From: Hyphomonas sp.
GTDB taxonomy: Bacteria; Pseudomonadota; Alphaproteobacteria; Caulobacterales; Hyphomonadaceae
Assembly (NCBI GenBank): GCA_017792365.1
Contig: CP051229.1
Span: 2,604,001 to 2,668,000, forward strand
Direction: 5' to 3'
DNA length: 64,000 nucleotides
The notes under the pieces are model-generated. The model did no database searches, was not told the DNA's origin, and worked only from the letters and a program-made list of their open reading frames with translations. The stretch's first letter is position 1. Every line of letters begins with the position of its first letter. Of this stretch, positions 1 through 8,424 are shown in pieces. The position numbers were made by a program, and so were the translations under genes.

Positions 1-88
1 CCGCCGTGATCATGGTGGTGGACGGCGCGCCGGAATGCCTGGCAACAGACCTCCGGCCGCGGCTCCCTCTGGCTACAGGAGACCGTTG

Positions 89-256
89 ATGAATATGGAT
101 GCCCGCATTCGTGAGTTGAGTGAGCGTCACAAGCGCATCGAAGACGCAATCGCCTCTGAAATGAAGCACCCAACCGGAAATGACGCGCGTGTCCACGAAC
201 TCAAGCGACAGAAGCTCCGCCTGAAGGACCAGATCGCCCAGCTTCGAACCGGATAG
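89..256 (+). CDS. YdcH family small protein (DUF465)
   Basis: A 55-residue, highly charged protein predicted to be one helical hairpin or coiled coil (RIRELSERHKRIEDAI, then HELKRQKLRLKDQIAQL). Length and sequence fit the YdcH/DUF465 family, which is common in proteobacteria and has no settled function. The ATG at 89 is chosen because AGGAG lies at 77-81 with 7-nt spacing; the upstream in-frame extension is low-complexity and unlikely. The first 88 bases of the window show no other convincing gene. Family call is good; role unknown. Confidence 0.8.
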   Translation: MNMDARIRELSERHKRIEDAIASEMKHPTGNDARVHELKRQKLRLKDQIAQLRTG

Positions 257-408
257 CCGCTGCTTCGCGCCAGCTGCTCATAACACGCAGGAAACGATGA
301 GTATTGACGCCGATCGGCCGAAACGGTCGAATTGGCTGTCTGTATCTCGGACGCAGTACGGCGCGAGCACGAAAGGCTAGGACGGTGGCACAGAACTGGA
401 GCGACACG

Positions 409-762
409 ATGAAGGGCCTGTGGGATCAGGAGCGGCCCGTCTCACCCTCCATGGTCCGTACGTCCTTGACCTTCCTGGGCCTCCTGCTTGGCGCCCTGGC
501 GGTTCTCAATGTGCTGGGCGGATTGGGCGATCTCTTCACGCTGCGCATCGGATCGGCGCTCGTGAAGTTCACCTCGGGCGTCGCCATACCACTGGCGATC
601 TGGATCGGCCTGCGCCTGCTCGCGGACCTCGTCATCCTGCAGAACCAGGCTGTCGATCGTCTGTCCGCGATGCGCAACCCGCCAGACCCCGCACAAGCTG
701 CCGGAAAGCCCGCCCCAAAGACGGCCAAGGCCGACGAACCTACCGGAGTTGACGAGGCGTGA
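409..762 (+). CDS. Small inner-membrane protein (DUF4282-like)
   Basis: A 117-residue protein with two hydrophobic segments (about residues 18-38 and 55-80) and a charged, Ala/Pro/Lys-rich C-terminal tail. The pattern of two membrane spans with a cytoplasmic tail resembles DUF4282 proteins, but this is a weak family call. ATG at 409 follows GGAG at 397-400 by 8 nt. An in-frame GTG at 385 is the alternative and would add VAQNWSDT. Function is not known. Confidence 0.6.
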   Translation: MKGLWDQERPVSPSMVRTSLTFLGLLLGALAVLNVLGGLGDLFTLRIGSALVKFTSGVAIPLAIWIGLRLLADLVILQNQAVDRLSAMRNPPDPAQAAGKPAPKTAKADEPTGVDEA

Positions 763-789
763 CGCTGCCGAACCGCCCGGCAGGGCCGC

Positions 790-1494
790 CTAGTCCTCGT
801 CGCTGCCGCCCTTGAAGTTCGCGAACACTTCTTCGGCCGTAACTTCGCGACGGTTATCGTCTTCGTCGTCTGCGGTCTCGGCCGCAGGTTCGGGCTGAAC
901 CGGGGCAGGGGCCACCTTGCGAAGCGTGGGACCAGAAGGCCGCTCTGCCTTGGAGCCTTGCTCCTTGGCCCGCTTGGCCGCAGCCTTCGAAACAACCGCG
1001 TCGAGCTCGATCTGCGAACATAGACCCAGCGTGACCGGATCGACCGCCTTGAGATTGGCCGAGTTCCAGTGGGTGCGCGAGCGCACGCTCTCGATCGTCG
1101 ACTTTGTCGTCCCGATCAGCTTGGAGATCTGCGCGTCCGTGACTTCCGGGTGATTGCGTACGAACCACGCGATAGCATCCGGGCGATCCTTGCGGCGCGA
1201 AACCGGGGTGAACCGGGCGCCCTTGCGCTTGGGCTGGGGCACCGTCGCGTGCTTGGGCGCGGGCAGCTTGAGGCGGTACGAGGAATCGCCTTCGCCCTTC
1301 TGGATTTCCTCGCGCGTCAGCTCGCCGGACGCCACCGGGTCCGCCCCGCGCATGTTCTCGGCGACATCGCCATCGGCAATGCCTTTGACTTCCAGAGGGT
1401 GCAGCTCGCAGAAATCCGCAATCTGGTCGAACGTCAGGCCCGTATTGTCGATCAGCCATACGGCTGTCGCTTTCGGCATGAGGATCTTCGCCAT
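790..1494 (-). CDS. trcR: Cell-cycle transcriptional regulator TrcR (DUF1013)
   Basis: A 234-residue protein matching the alphaproteobacterial DUF1013/TrcR family end to end. It opens with MAKILMPKATAVWLIDNTGL, followed by a helix-turn-helix-like segment (LTFDQIADFCELHPLEVKGI) and a second one around residues 115-150 (DAQISKLIGTTKSTIESVRS). The C-terminus is a low-complexity, acidic tail ending in SDED. Family knowledge: a conserved DNA-binding regulator of the alphaproteobacterial cell cycle. GGAGACC precedes the ATG. The gene has its own likely promoter at 1577-1605 and an 80-nt leader holding a terminator-like hairpin (separate entries). Confidence 0.9.
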   Translation of the reverse strand: MAKILMPKATAVWLIDNTGLTFDQIADFCELHPLEVKGIADGDVAENMRGADPVASGELTREEIQKGEGDSSYRLKLPAPKHATVPQPKRKGARFTPVSRRKDRPDAIAWFVRNHPEVTDAQISKLIGTTKSTIESVRSRTHWNSANLKAVDPVTLGLCSQIELDAVVSKAAAKRAKEQGSKAERPSGPTLRKVAPAPVQPEPAAETADDEDDNRREVTAEEVFANFKGGSDED

Positions 1495-1515
1495 TTCGGT
1501 CTCCGATATGGAAAA

Positions 1516-1533
1516 CCCGGCGCTGGGGCCGGG
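1516..1533 (-). promoter_or_regulatory. Terminator-like hairpin in the trcR leader
   Basis: CCCGGC and GCCGGG form a GC-rich stem with a short loop; on the minus strand it is followed by TTTT. It lies between the proposed trcR promoter and its ribosome binding site, only 22 nt before the ATG. It could end read-through from the quinone oxidoreductase gene or act as an attenuator of trcR. Confidence 0.45.
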
Positions 1534-1576
1534 CTGTCCGTCTACCTGTAAGAAGGATTAGTCCTGTGCAAAGGAC

Positions 1577-1623
1577 CATATAGGCGGGAAATTGCCGTTT
1601 GTGAATTCGTTGTGAACGTCACA
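1577..1623 (-). promoter_or_regulatory. Putative trcR promoter with adjacent operator-like palindrome
   Basis: On the minus strand, TTCACA (1605-1600) and TATATG (1582-1577) are separated by 17 nt, a reasonable housekeeping -35/-10 pair. The start point would lie near 1570, giving a leader of about 75-80 nt. Just upstream is TGTGA-ACG-TCACA (1611-1623), a perfect 5-bp inverted repeat with a 3-nt spacer that could bind a regulator. Inference from sequence only. Confidence 0.45.
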
Positions 1624-1638
1624 GCCGACAAAAATCAG

Positions 1639-2631
1639 CTACTTCTCGGCGACTTTCAGGATGACCTTGCCGACGTGACCGCCAGAATCCATCCGCGCAT
1701 GCGCGTCGTCTGCCTTTGAAATATCGAAGATTTCCTCGACCACGGGCCGGAAGGTCCCTTCAGCGATCATCGGCCAGACATGCTGGCGCACCTTGGCGGC
1801 GAGCGCGGCCTTGTAGGCGTCTGTCCGGATTCGCAGCGTCGAGCCGGTGACCGTCAGGCGCTTCATCATGATGCGGGAGATATCGGCATTCTCCAGCTTC
1901 GCGCCGTGTAGGAAGGCGATGTAGACCAGTCGCCCGAGGTCGTTGAGGATCGAGAGGTTCTTGGCGAAGTAGGGCGCGCCGACCATGTCGAGAACGACGT
2001 CCACGCCGCCGGCTTCGTTGAGGACCGCCTCGAAGTCCTCTTCCCGGTAGTTGATCCCGCGTTTTGCGCCCAGCTGCTCGCATTGGCGACACTTGTCGTC
2101 GGTGCCTGCGGTGACGAATACCGTCGCGCCCCATGCGGCCGCCAGCTGGATCGCGGTCGTGCCGATGCCGCTGGCGCCGCCATGAACCAAGAGTCGCTCG
2201 CCCGGTTGCAGCCGGCCAATGTCGAAGACGTTGTTCCACACCGTGAAGACGGTCTCGGGAAGGCCAGCGGCTTCTTCCATCGTCAGCGGCTCAGGGACGG
2301 GCAGGACCGAGCCCTTGTGGGCGATCGCGTATTCGGCGTAGCCGCCGCCAGGCACAAGCGCGATCACCGGATCGCCGATCTTGAAACCTGCGTCCGCCGC
2401 GCCATCGCCGAGCGCATCCACCCAGCCCGACACCTCAAGCCCCAGGGTTTCCGGAGCGCCCGGAGGCGGCGGATACTTGCCGGCGCGTTGGATCATATCG
2501 GGCCGGTTGACGCCTGCCGCCGCCACGCGAATGAGAATCTGCTCCGGCCCGGCTTCCGGCCGGGGCAGGTCGTGCAACCCCAGCGGCTGGCCAACGACAC
2601 ACGAGACGGCTCGCATTGTAGCGTTCGACAT
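1639..2631 (-). CDS. NAD(P)H-quinone oxidoreductase, zinc-free medium-chain family (PIG3-like)
   Basis: A 330-residue MDR-superfamily oxidoreductase. It has an N-terminal GroES-like domain (VGQPLGLHDLPRPEAGPEQI onward) and a central Rossmann fold with the nucleotide-binding stretch VHGGASGIGTTAIQLA near residue 145. No structural-zinc cysteine cluster is visible, which fits the quinone oxidoreductase/PIG3 group. Expected reaction: NADPH-dependent reduction of quinones or other enone substrates in the cytoplasm. The start at 2631 is chosen over the upstream ATG because AAGGAG lies about 8 nt before it. Exact substrate unknown. Confidence 0.85.
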   Translation of the reverse strand: MSNATMRAVSCVVGQPLGLHDLPRPEAGPEQILIRVAAAGVNRPDMIQRAGKYPPPPGAPETLGLEVSGWVDALGDGAADAGFKIGDPVIALVPGGGYAEYAIAHKGSVLPVPEPLTMEEAAGLPETVFTVWNNVFDIGRLQPGERLLVHGGASGIGTTAIQLAAAWGATVFVTAGTDDKCRQCEQLGAKRGINYREEDFEAVLNEAGGVDVVLDMVGAPYFAKNLSILNDLGRLVYIAFLHGAKLENADISRIMMKRLTVTGSTLRIRTDAYKAALAAKVRQHVWPMIAEGTFRPVVEEIFDISKADDAHARMDSGGHVGKVILKVAEK

Positions 2632-2833
2632 TTGGCGACTCCTTGCCAAGTATGGTCTTCTGTAGCCCGCCTTCTTTGGTGGCTAGCGATGCGTCCGGTC
2701 AAGGCGGTAGGCTCGCAAACTACGGGAGTCCGGTGACGACGCAGCGCGAAGCCTGCCAGACGGGTCAGCCTGTTCACCAATAGAGGGGGTCACGCTCGCG
2801 TTGGACACGAGCAGCAGACGAGAGGATATGATG

Positions 2834-3004
2834 ATGGACGAGGAAGCCCTGCCGAAGAAGAAGCGCCTGCTGGAGGACATGTCGATCGAGGAGCTGACGG
2901 AACGCATCGCCTCGCTAACGGAAGAAATCGAGGCCTGCCGAGCCGCAATCGCGAAGAAGGAGGCGTCGCGGAAGGCTGCGGAGGCCGCGTTCTTCAAGAG
3001 CTGA
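2834..3004 (+). CDS. DUF1192 family small protein
   Basis: A 56-58-residue protein with MDEEALPKKKRLLEDMSIEEL followed by a charged coiled-coil helix. This is the usual form of DUF1192, a small alphaproteobacterial family of unknown role. Three consecutive ATG codons (2828, 2831, 2834) are in frame; the third is best placed relative to AGAGG at 2821-2825 (8 nt). It lies just upstream of rcdA in the same direction. Confidence 0.75.
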   Translation: MDEEALPKKKRLLEDMSIEELTERIASLTEEIEACRAAIAKKEASRKAAEAAFFKS

Positions 3005-3138
3005 CCCGGCCTGTATTTGACTGGCGCGGGACTTGCTCAACTATCGGGCGCCTGAAAGGTTGGGTTCGCGGCGTGGGATGTAATTGTCTTTCAATCTCCA
3101 GGGTTGACCCTGTCGCTCTGACACAACCGAGTATCCGT

Positions 3139-3687
3139 ATGCGTGACGCACTTTCCACATCGAAACCTTCATCCGGCGACTGGAGGGCGCGTGTGGACGA
3201 ATTTGCAGGCTCAGAAGTCTTCGACCGCCTGTTCAAGGATGGCATGGGGCTGGTGGAGGTCGCTGCAGCCTATCTCGATGGCCCCGGCCGCGAGGAGAGC
3301 CGCAAGCTCGATCGCGAACTGGCGTTGGTCTATGCAGCGGAAAGCATGGAAGTCACGACCCGGCTGATGCAGTCGGCCTCATGGCTCGTCGTCCAGCGCG
3401 CCGTACGCGAGAAGGACATGACCGCGGAAGAGGCGGGCGACGAGAAATATCGCATCGCGCCGATCGAAGAGATTCACCCGGTTGATCGCAAGGCGCTGCC
3501 TGCGCGGCTCTGTGACCTGATCGACCAGTCGCGCGCACTCTACGAGCGCGTGTGGCGGCTGGATGACGCTCTCTATTCGAGCGAAACCAAGCCGACGGAA
3601 AATCTGGTGATGAAGCAGATCGACCGGCTGCGGAATGCAGCAGAAGGCGGGGCGTTCGACCCTCTCGCGATCTGGCGCGAGAAGTAG
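3139..3687 (+). CDS. rcdA: RcdA-like protease adaptor (DUF1465)
   Basis: A 182-residue, largely helical protein matching DUF1465/RcdA over its full length: FAGSEVFDRLFKDGMGLVEV at the start, a central helix pair (ESMEVTTRLMQSASWLVVQR), and a disordered C-terminal part. In Caulobacter, RcdA works with CpdR and PopA to deliver CtrA and other substrates to ClpXP during the cell cycle; that role is taken from the family and not visible here. No strong Shine-Dalgarno is seen, so the start is the most family-like ATG. It sits with trcR and zapA in a window rich in cell-cycle genes. Confidence 0.85.
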   Translation: MRDALSTSKPSSGDWRARVDEFAGSEVFDRLFKDGMGLVEVAAAYLDGPGREESRKLDRELALVYAAESMEVTTRLMQSASWLVVQRAVREKDMTAEEAGDEKYRIAPIEEIHPVDRKALPARLCDLIDQSRALYERVWRLDDALYSSETKPTENLVMKQIDRLRNAAEGGAFDPLAIWREK

Positions 3688-3690
3688 AGC

Positions 3691-3912
3691 CTACTTCATA
3701 AAGCCCTTGAACTTGTCCTTGAAGCGGGACACCCGGCCGCCGCGATCCATCAGGTTGCGGTCGTTGCCGGTCCACGCCGGATGCGTCTTGGGATCAATAT
3801 CCAGCGCCAGCGTGTCGCCCTCTGACCCGTAGGTCGAGCGCGTCTGGTAAGTCGATCCATCCGTCATCGTGACGTTGATGAAGTGATAATCGGGATGGCC
3901 GTCTTTTTTCAT
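3691..3912 (-). CDS. rpmE: 50S ribosomal protein L31
   Basis: A 73-residue protein beginning [19 protein letters not shown] and containing [19 protein letters not shown], typical of alphaproteobacterial L31. No zinc-binding CxxC pair is present, so this is the zinc-independent form usual in this class. GGGAGC lies about 9 nt before the ATG. Its 3' end converges on rcdA with only 3 nt between them. Confidence 0.95.
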   Translation of the reverse strand: MKKDGHPDYHFINVTMTDGSTYQTRSTYGSEGDTLALDIDPKTHPAWTGNDRNLMDRGGRVSRFKDKFKGFMK

Positions 3913-4067
3913 CGTACAAAGCTCCCGGGCGGCGCACGCTTTCCTTGGCGCGGTGAGGCCCAGCTGGAAATTGGAAGCGCGGCTCTTACCTGAAAGCCCG
4001 GGATCATGCAAGGCTGCCGCGGTTAATGGTCGGTCTGCGTGGATTCGCGGCGGGAGAGACGATCCAG

Positions 4068-5882
4068 ATGAGCGAAAACACCGCCGAATACGATCGCGCG
4101 GCCAATCAGCAGGAATGGGGCGGGGGAAGTCCGGATCGACCGCGCGGCAGGTCTTTGCGGCCGCTCGTCGGCCTGATGCCGTACGTGAAGCGCCATAGCC
4201 TGATTGTGTCGCTGGCGGCCTTCTTCCTCTTGCTGTCTTCCCTGTTGAACGTCGGGATCAGCTTGCCGCTTCGGCAGATCGACACGATCGATTTCGACAA
4301 TGTCAGCGCCAGCGACATCAACTCGATCGGCATCGCCTTCGTGGCGATCGCAATCGTCTGGGGCGTCTCATCCGCGATCCGGTTCTACTTCTTTTCGCGC
4401 TTCGGCGAGCGGCTGTCGGCCGACATTCGCTCGGACGTCTATGCCCACCTTCTCGGCTTGTCCCCGGCCTATTTCGCCCGGCTGCGGACAGGGGAGGCGG
4501 TTTCCCGGCTGACCGCTGATGTGACGCTGCTCGACACGTTCTTCGGGTCGACCTTCTCGATGGCGATGCGCTCGATCGTGACCTCGATCTTCGCGCTGGG
4601 CTGGATGATGCTGGTCAGCTGGAAGCTGACCTTGATGCTCTTCGTGGTCACGCCGTTCATCGTGCTGCCCGTCATCGCGATCGGCCGCCGCGTCCGCAAG
4701 CTGTCGGTCGCAGCGCAGGACCGGATCGCCGACGCGGCGTCTGAGGCGACGGAAACGCTGGACGCCGTGGACCTCGTCCAAGCCTATGGCATGGAGACCG
4801 AGCGGGAACACCGCTTCCGCGACGCGGTGGAACGTAGCTTCCAGGCGGCCCTGAAACGGATCAATGCACGCTCACTGCTCACCGGCGTGATCATCGTTCT
4901 GATGTTTGGCGGGCTCTCTGGCGTGATCTGGATCGGCGCTCTGGCTGTGCTCGGCGGGGAAATCCTGCTGGGCGAGTTCATCCAGTTCGTGTTCCTCGCC
5001 ATGATCGGCGTCGGCGGATTTGCGACGGTGGCGGAAGTGATGGGCGACGCCATGCGCGCCTCTGGCGCAGCGCAACGCATCACCGAGATACTGGAAGAGA
5101 GGCCTGACATTGCGGCGCCAGCCTCACCCGTCTCGCTCCCCGCGAAGTCTGAGGGCAGGGTGACGCTCGAGAACGTCACCTTCGCCTATCCTGGTGCGGA
5201 AGCGCCGATCATCTCTGGCGTTTCGATTGAAGCGAAGCCCGGCGAACTCGTGGCGCTGGTCGGGCCCTCGGGTGCAGGAAAGTCCACGATCTTCCGCCTG
5301 CTATTGAGGTTCTTCGACCCGCAGACCGGCTCCATCAGGCTGGACGGTATCGATGCGCGCGAAGTCGACCCTGCGGAGTGGCGCTCCCGCTTTTCCTATG
5401 TGCCGCAGGATGCGCCCGTGTTCTCGGGCGACGCTGCAGGCAACGTCAGGTTCGGACGAATGGCGGCCGGCGAGGAAGAGGTTCGCGCCGCGCTCGAGCG
5501 GGCCGAGGCGTGGGGCTTCCTCGAAGGGCGCGGGGGGCTGATGGCGGAAGTGGGCTCAAAGGGAAAGCAGCTCTCCGGCGGCGAACGCCAGCGCATCGCC
5601 ATTGCCCGTGCGCTGGTTCGCGGCGCGCCAGTCATGCTGCTGGATGAGGCGACCTCGGCCCTCGATGCGGCCAATGAGCGGCTGGTCCAGAAAGCGCTCG
5701 AACACGCCGCCCAAGGGCGCACCAGCTTCGTGATCGCACACCGGCTGGCCACCGTGCGCAAGGCGGACAGGATCGTGGTGATGGACAAGGGCAGGGTCGT
5801 GGAAGAGGGCGACCACGACAGTCTGGTTCGCGCTTCGGGCCTGTATGCAGAGCTGGCGGAGCTCCAGTTCACCAGCGGCTAG
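4068..5882 (+). CDS. ABC exporter, fused permease/ATPase (ABCB/MsbA-like)
   Basis: A 604-residue half-transporter. The N-terminal part has six predicted membrane spans (about residues 45-335); the C-terminal ATPase carries Walker [10 protein letters not shown], signature [12 protein letters not shown], Walker [13 protein letters not shown] and the H-loop IAHRLAT. It would act as a homodimer in the inner membrane exporting a hydrophobic or amphipathic substrate; the substrate cannot be read from sequence. GGGAGAG at 4052-4058 supports the ATG at 4068. Divergent from rpmE, followed after 9 nt by a cupin lipoprotein gene. Confidence 0.92.
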   Translation: MSENTAEYDRAANQQEWGGGSPDRPRGRSLRPLVGLMPYVKRHSLIVSLAAFFLLLSSLLNVGISLPLRQIDTIDFDNVSASDINSIGIAFVAIAIVWGVSSAIRFYFFSRFGERLSADIRSDVYAHLLGLSPAYFARLRTGEAVSRLTADVTLLDTFFGSTFSMAMRSIVTSIFALGWMMLVSWKLTLMLFVVTPFIVLPVIAIGRRVRKLSVAAQDRIADAASEATETLDAVDLVQAYGMETEREHRFRDAVERSFQAALKRINARSLLTGVIIVLMFGGLSGVIWIGALAVLGGEILLGEFIQFVFLAMIGVGGFATVAEVMGDAMRASGAAQRITEILEERPDIAAPASPVSLPAKSEGRVTLENVTFAYPGAEAPIISGVSIEAKPGELVALVGPSGAGKSTIFRLLLRFFDPQTGSIRLDGIDAREVDPAEWRSRFSYVPQDAPVFSGDAAGNVRFGRMAAGEEEVRAALERAEAWGFLEGRGGLMAEVGSKGKQLSGGERQRIAIARALVRGAPVMLLDEATSALDAANERLVQKALEHAAQGRTSFVIAHRLATVRKADRIVVMDKGRVVEEGDHDSLVRASGLYAELAELQFTSG

Positions 5883-5891
5883 GGGAGAACG

Positions 5892-6296
5892 ATGATCAAA
5901 CCATGTCTCGCACTGGCGCCGGCCCTGTTCGCGGCGGCGTGCGCCAGCGCCGATCAGGCGGCCGGGGCACAATCGCTTCCCGATCCGCTGGCCGCCGGCT
6001 GGGAGGGCCAAAGCGTATGCGAGCAGCTGCAGGACAATGAGTTCATCCGGGTGATGCGTTGCACCTTTCCGCCAGGCGTTGGACACGAGCTGCACTATCA
6101 CGCGCCGCATGTCGGCTATGCCGTGAAGGGTGGGACGGCGCGGATACGCGATGCGGACGGCGAACGCGAGGCGACGACGCCCGACGGGTTCTCATGGTGG
6201 ACGCCAGAACATTCCGTCCACGAGAACCAGAATATCGGCGATGACACGTCCGTTTATCTGATCATCGAACCGAAGGCCGCCGCCCGGACGCCTTAA
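5892..6296 (+). CDS. Exported cupin-domain lipoprotein
   Basis: A 134-residue protein with a signal peptide and lipobox-like AAAC (MIKPCLALAPALFAAACAS), so probably a periplasmic lipoprotein. The rest is a single small cupin barrel with the metal-binding run HELHYHAPHVGYAVKGG and a second motif region ending in HSVHENQN. Substrate and reaction are unknown. It directly follows the ABC exporter on the same strand, suggesting co-transcription. Confidence 0.8.
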   Translation: MIKPCLALAPALFAAACASADQAAGAQSLPDPLAAGWEGQSVCEQLQDNEFIRVMRCTFPPGVGHELHYHAPHVGYAVKGGTARIRDADGEREATTPDGFSWWTPEHSVHENQNIGDDTSVYLIIEPKAAARTP

Positions 6297-6299
6297 CGC

Positions 6300-6662
6300 T
6301 CAGGCGGGCTGCCACAGCTGGATCGGATTGCCCTCAGGATCCTTGCACGTGGCGAAGCGCCCGTTGGGATAGACCTCGGTCTCGATGTCGACCTCGGTCC
6401 CGGCCGCGCGCAACTGCGCCGCCATCGCTTCGAGATCGCGGACGCGGAAATTGATCATCCACTGCTTGGATTCGTCGCCGAACATCGCGGTGTTCTGCGG
6501 AAACGGCGCGAAGACCGTTGCGCCTGCGTCAGTCGTCCACGGCGGCGTGTCGTAATCCTTGGGAACAGGATCGATCCCGAGGTTCTCGGCGTACCAGCGC
6601 CCCAACGCCTCAGGATCCTTGGACCGGAAGAAAAAGCCGCCGATGCCTGTTACTTTTTCCAT
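6300..6662 (-). CDS. VOC (glyoxalase/bleomycin-resistance fold) protein
   Basis: A 120-residue single VOC domain: GGFFFRSKDPEALGRWYAEN at the start and FATCKDPEGNPIQLWQP at the end, the usual beta-alpha-beta-beta-beta edges of this fold. Members are metal-dependent lyases, dioxygenases or binding proteins; no specific substrate is evident. The ATG at 6662 has GAAGG 8 nt upstream; a GTG at 6671 is an alternative. It converges with the cupin gene. Confidence 0.85.
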   Translation of the reverse strand: MEKVTGIGGFFFRSKDPEALGRWYAENLGIDPVPKDYDTPPWTTDAGATVFAPFPQNTAMFGDESKQWMINFRVRDLEAMAAQLRAAGTEVDIETEVYPNGRFATCKDPEGNPIQLWQPA

Positions 6663-6734
6663 GTCGATCACCTTCGCCCCGCGAGGAACTTTAGCGGGTG
6701 ATCCCGGCTTGGCAATGCAGCCGGCTTCAGCGGG

Positions 6735-7550
6735 CTATCTGCGTGCGCCCGGCGGACGCGTCGGCACCTTGCCTTCGATACGCTCAGCCAGTTTCGTCGC
6801 GATCGACGGGTTGCCGGCGACGAGATGGCCAGTCTCGGGTCTGGCGCCTCCGAGGCCGAGTACCGTGCCGCCTGCCTCCCGGACAAGAACGATCCCCGCG
6901 GCCACGTCCCACGCAGACAGTTTGCGCTCCCAGAACGCGTCGAAGCGGCCGGACGCCACCCATGCGAGATCAAGCGCGGCGGAGCCGAACCGCCGTATCG
7001 CCGCCACTTCGTGACGAACCCTCACCATCTCGTCGAGGAATTGCTCGAACCCGTCGACGCCGAGCTGCGGAATGCCGGTGACCACGACACAGTCCGACAG
7101 CCTCCGGCGCGCCGCCACCTTCAATCGACGGTTCTCGATCCATGCGCCTTCGCCGGTTTCCGCCCAGAAGATCTCGTTGCGCATCGGGTCGAAAACGACG
7201 CCGGCGCGCAACTCGCCCTCGCGTTCAAGCGCGATCGAGATCGCGAAGTGCGGCACCGAGTGCAGGAAGTTCAGCGTTCCGTCGAGCGGATCGATGATGA
7301 AACGGTGGGTCTTGTCGGACCCCTCGATGCTGCCGCCTTCCTCCATCAGGAAGCCGTAGCCGGGACGCTTCTTCTCGAGGAAGTCATGGATAATCTGTTC
7401 GGCTTTCTTGTCGGCGGCCGACACGAAGTCAGCTGGGCCCTTGCGCGACACCTGCAGGTTTTCGATCTCGCCGAAGTCGCGCACCAGCCGCCGGCCTGCA
7501 GCACGGGCTGCGTCGATCATCACAGATACGGTGGGGGAGGGCCGTGTCAT
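6735..7550 (-). CDS. Inositol monophosphatase family phosphatase (SuhB-like)
   Basis: A 271-residue Mg2+-dependent phosphatase with the family's metal-binding motifs in order: FLMEEGG, DPLDGTLNFLH and, near the C-terminus, SAWDVAAGIVLVREAGG. Length is close to SuhB/IMPase (about 260-270 residues). Expected to hydrolyse myo-inositol-1-phosphate or a related sugar phosphate; SuhB homologues may also assist rRNA transcription. Transcribed in the same direction as thiE, about 70 nt downstream of it. Confidence 0.88.
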   Translation of the reverse strand: MTRPSPTVSVMIDAARAAGRRLVRDFGEIENLQVSRKGPADFVSAADKKAEQIIHDFLEKKRPGYGFLMEEGGSIEGSDKTHRFIIDPLDGTLNFLHSVPHFAISIALEREGELRAGVVFDPMRNEIFWAETGEGAWIENRRLKVAARRRLSDCVVVTGIPQLGVDGFEQFLDEMVRVRHEVAAIRRFGSAALDLAWVASGRFDAFWERKLSAWDVAAGIVLVREAGGTVLGLGGARPETGHLVAGNPSIATKLAERIEGKVPTRPPGARR

Positions 7551-7617
7551 CGTCTACCTGAAGTCTGGTGCGGAAGGGCCGGTTAGGCGCAGCAGCGTTC
7601 CCGGTCAAGCTGCGGGC

Positions 7618-8295
7618 TCAATCGCCGGCAGCTTCGGCGACCCGGTCAAAAATCTCGTTGAATGCCTGTACGGCGCCTCGCGGCCCGTCCGGATGCGCCC
7701 AGACGCCGCCGGAAACCGCCAGGAAATCGGCGCCAGCCCGAACCAGCGGTTCGGCATTGTTTACCGTAATGCCGCCAATCGCGACGCAGGGTATCTCCAT
7801 CGTCTCCTGCCACCATTCCAGCAGCTCCGGCTCGGCGCGGTGCACGACATCCTTGGTCTGCGTTTGATTGAAGGCGCCGAACGCGACATAGTCGGCGCCG
7901 GCTTCACCTGCCTGCATGGCGAGGTGCCGGGAGTTATGGCAGGTGACGCCGACGATCGCATCGGGCCCGACCAGCCGCCGTGCCTCAGCGTACGGCGCAT
8001 CTCCCTGACCAATGTGGACGCCGTCCGCGCCCAGCGATGCAGCAAGGTCAGGCCGGTCATTGATGAGGACCGCGACATCGTTCTGCTGGCACAGCGGGAT
8101 CAGTCGTTGCGCAAGCGCGCGGATCACGTCGTCTGTCGGGGGTGATCCCTCAGCGTTCTTCAGACGAACCTGCAGACAGGCGACATCGCCGCCATCTAGC
8201 GCTTCGGCCGCCTGCACCAGAAACTTCTCGATGTCGGCGACGCTCGGCGGCGTGATCAGATACAGCCGGCAGCGATGGCTCTGGTTCTTTGGCAT
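7618..8295 (-). CDS. thiE: Thiamine-phosphate synthase
   Basis: A 225-residue TIM barrel with the ThiE hallmarks [20 protein letters not shown] and [23 protein letters not shown] (in pieces across residues 90-150). It couples HMP-pyrophosphate and thiazole phosphate to give thiamine phosphate in the cytoplasm. It sits last in the tkt-gap-pgk-fba block, an order also seen in other Caulobacterales. No TPP riboswitch is visible upstream; instead a long hairpin separates it from fba. Confidence 0.92.
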   Translation of the reverse strand: MPKNQSHRCRLYLITPPSVADIEKFLVQAAEALDGGDVACLQVRLKNAEGSPPTDDVIRALAQRLIPLCQQNDVAVLINDRPDLAASLGADGVHIGQGDAPYAEARRLVGPDAIVGVTCHNSRHLAMQAGEAGADYVAFGAFNQTQTKDVVHRAEPELLEWWQETMEIPCVAIGGITVNNAEPLVRAGADFLAVSGGVWAHPDGPRGAVQAFNEIFDRVAEAAGD

Positions 8296-8374
8296 GTCTG
8301 GCTAGTCGCCTGAGTGCGATCGGGCGTCAAGCGACCCAGCCTTGGCTGAAATCGTCTGACGCCCAGATGGCGGT

Positions 8375-8424
8375 GCAGCACAAGCCGCGTTCGCGACCTG
8401 ACGTATTGGCGAACGCGGCGCTGC
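8375..8424 (-). repeat. Strong intercistronic hairpin between fba and thiE
   Basis: GCCGCGTTCGC (8384-8394) and GCGAACGCGGC (8409-8419) form a perfect 11-bp stem with a 14-nt loop. Outer GCAGC (8375-8379) and GCTGC (8420-8424) extend it past a 4-nt bulge. It begins at the fba stop codon. No U-tract follows on either strand, so it may protect the fba mRNA 3' end or attenuate rather than act as a simple terminator. Confidence 0.6.

Noticed and set aside
8296-8423. TPP riboswitch ahead of thiE
   Set aside because: The conserved CTGAGA and ACCTGATCTGG-type segments are absent; the region is taken up by a simple long hairpin.
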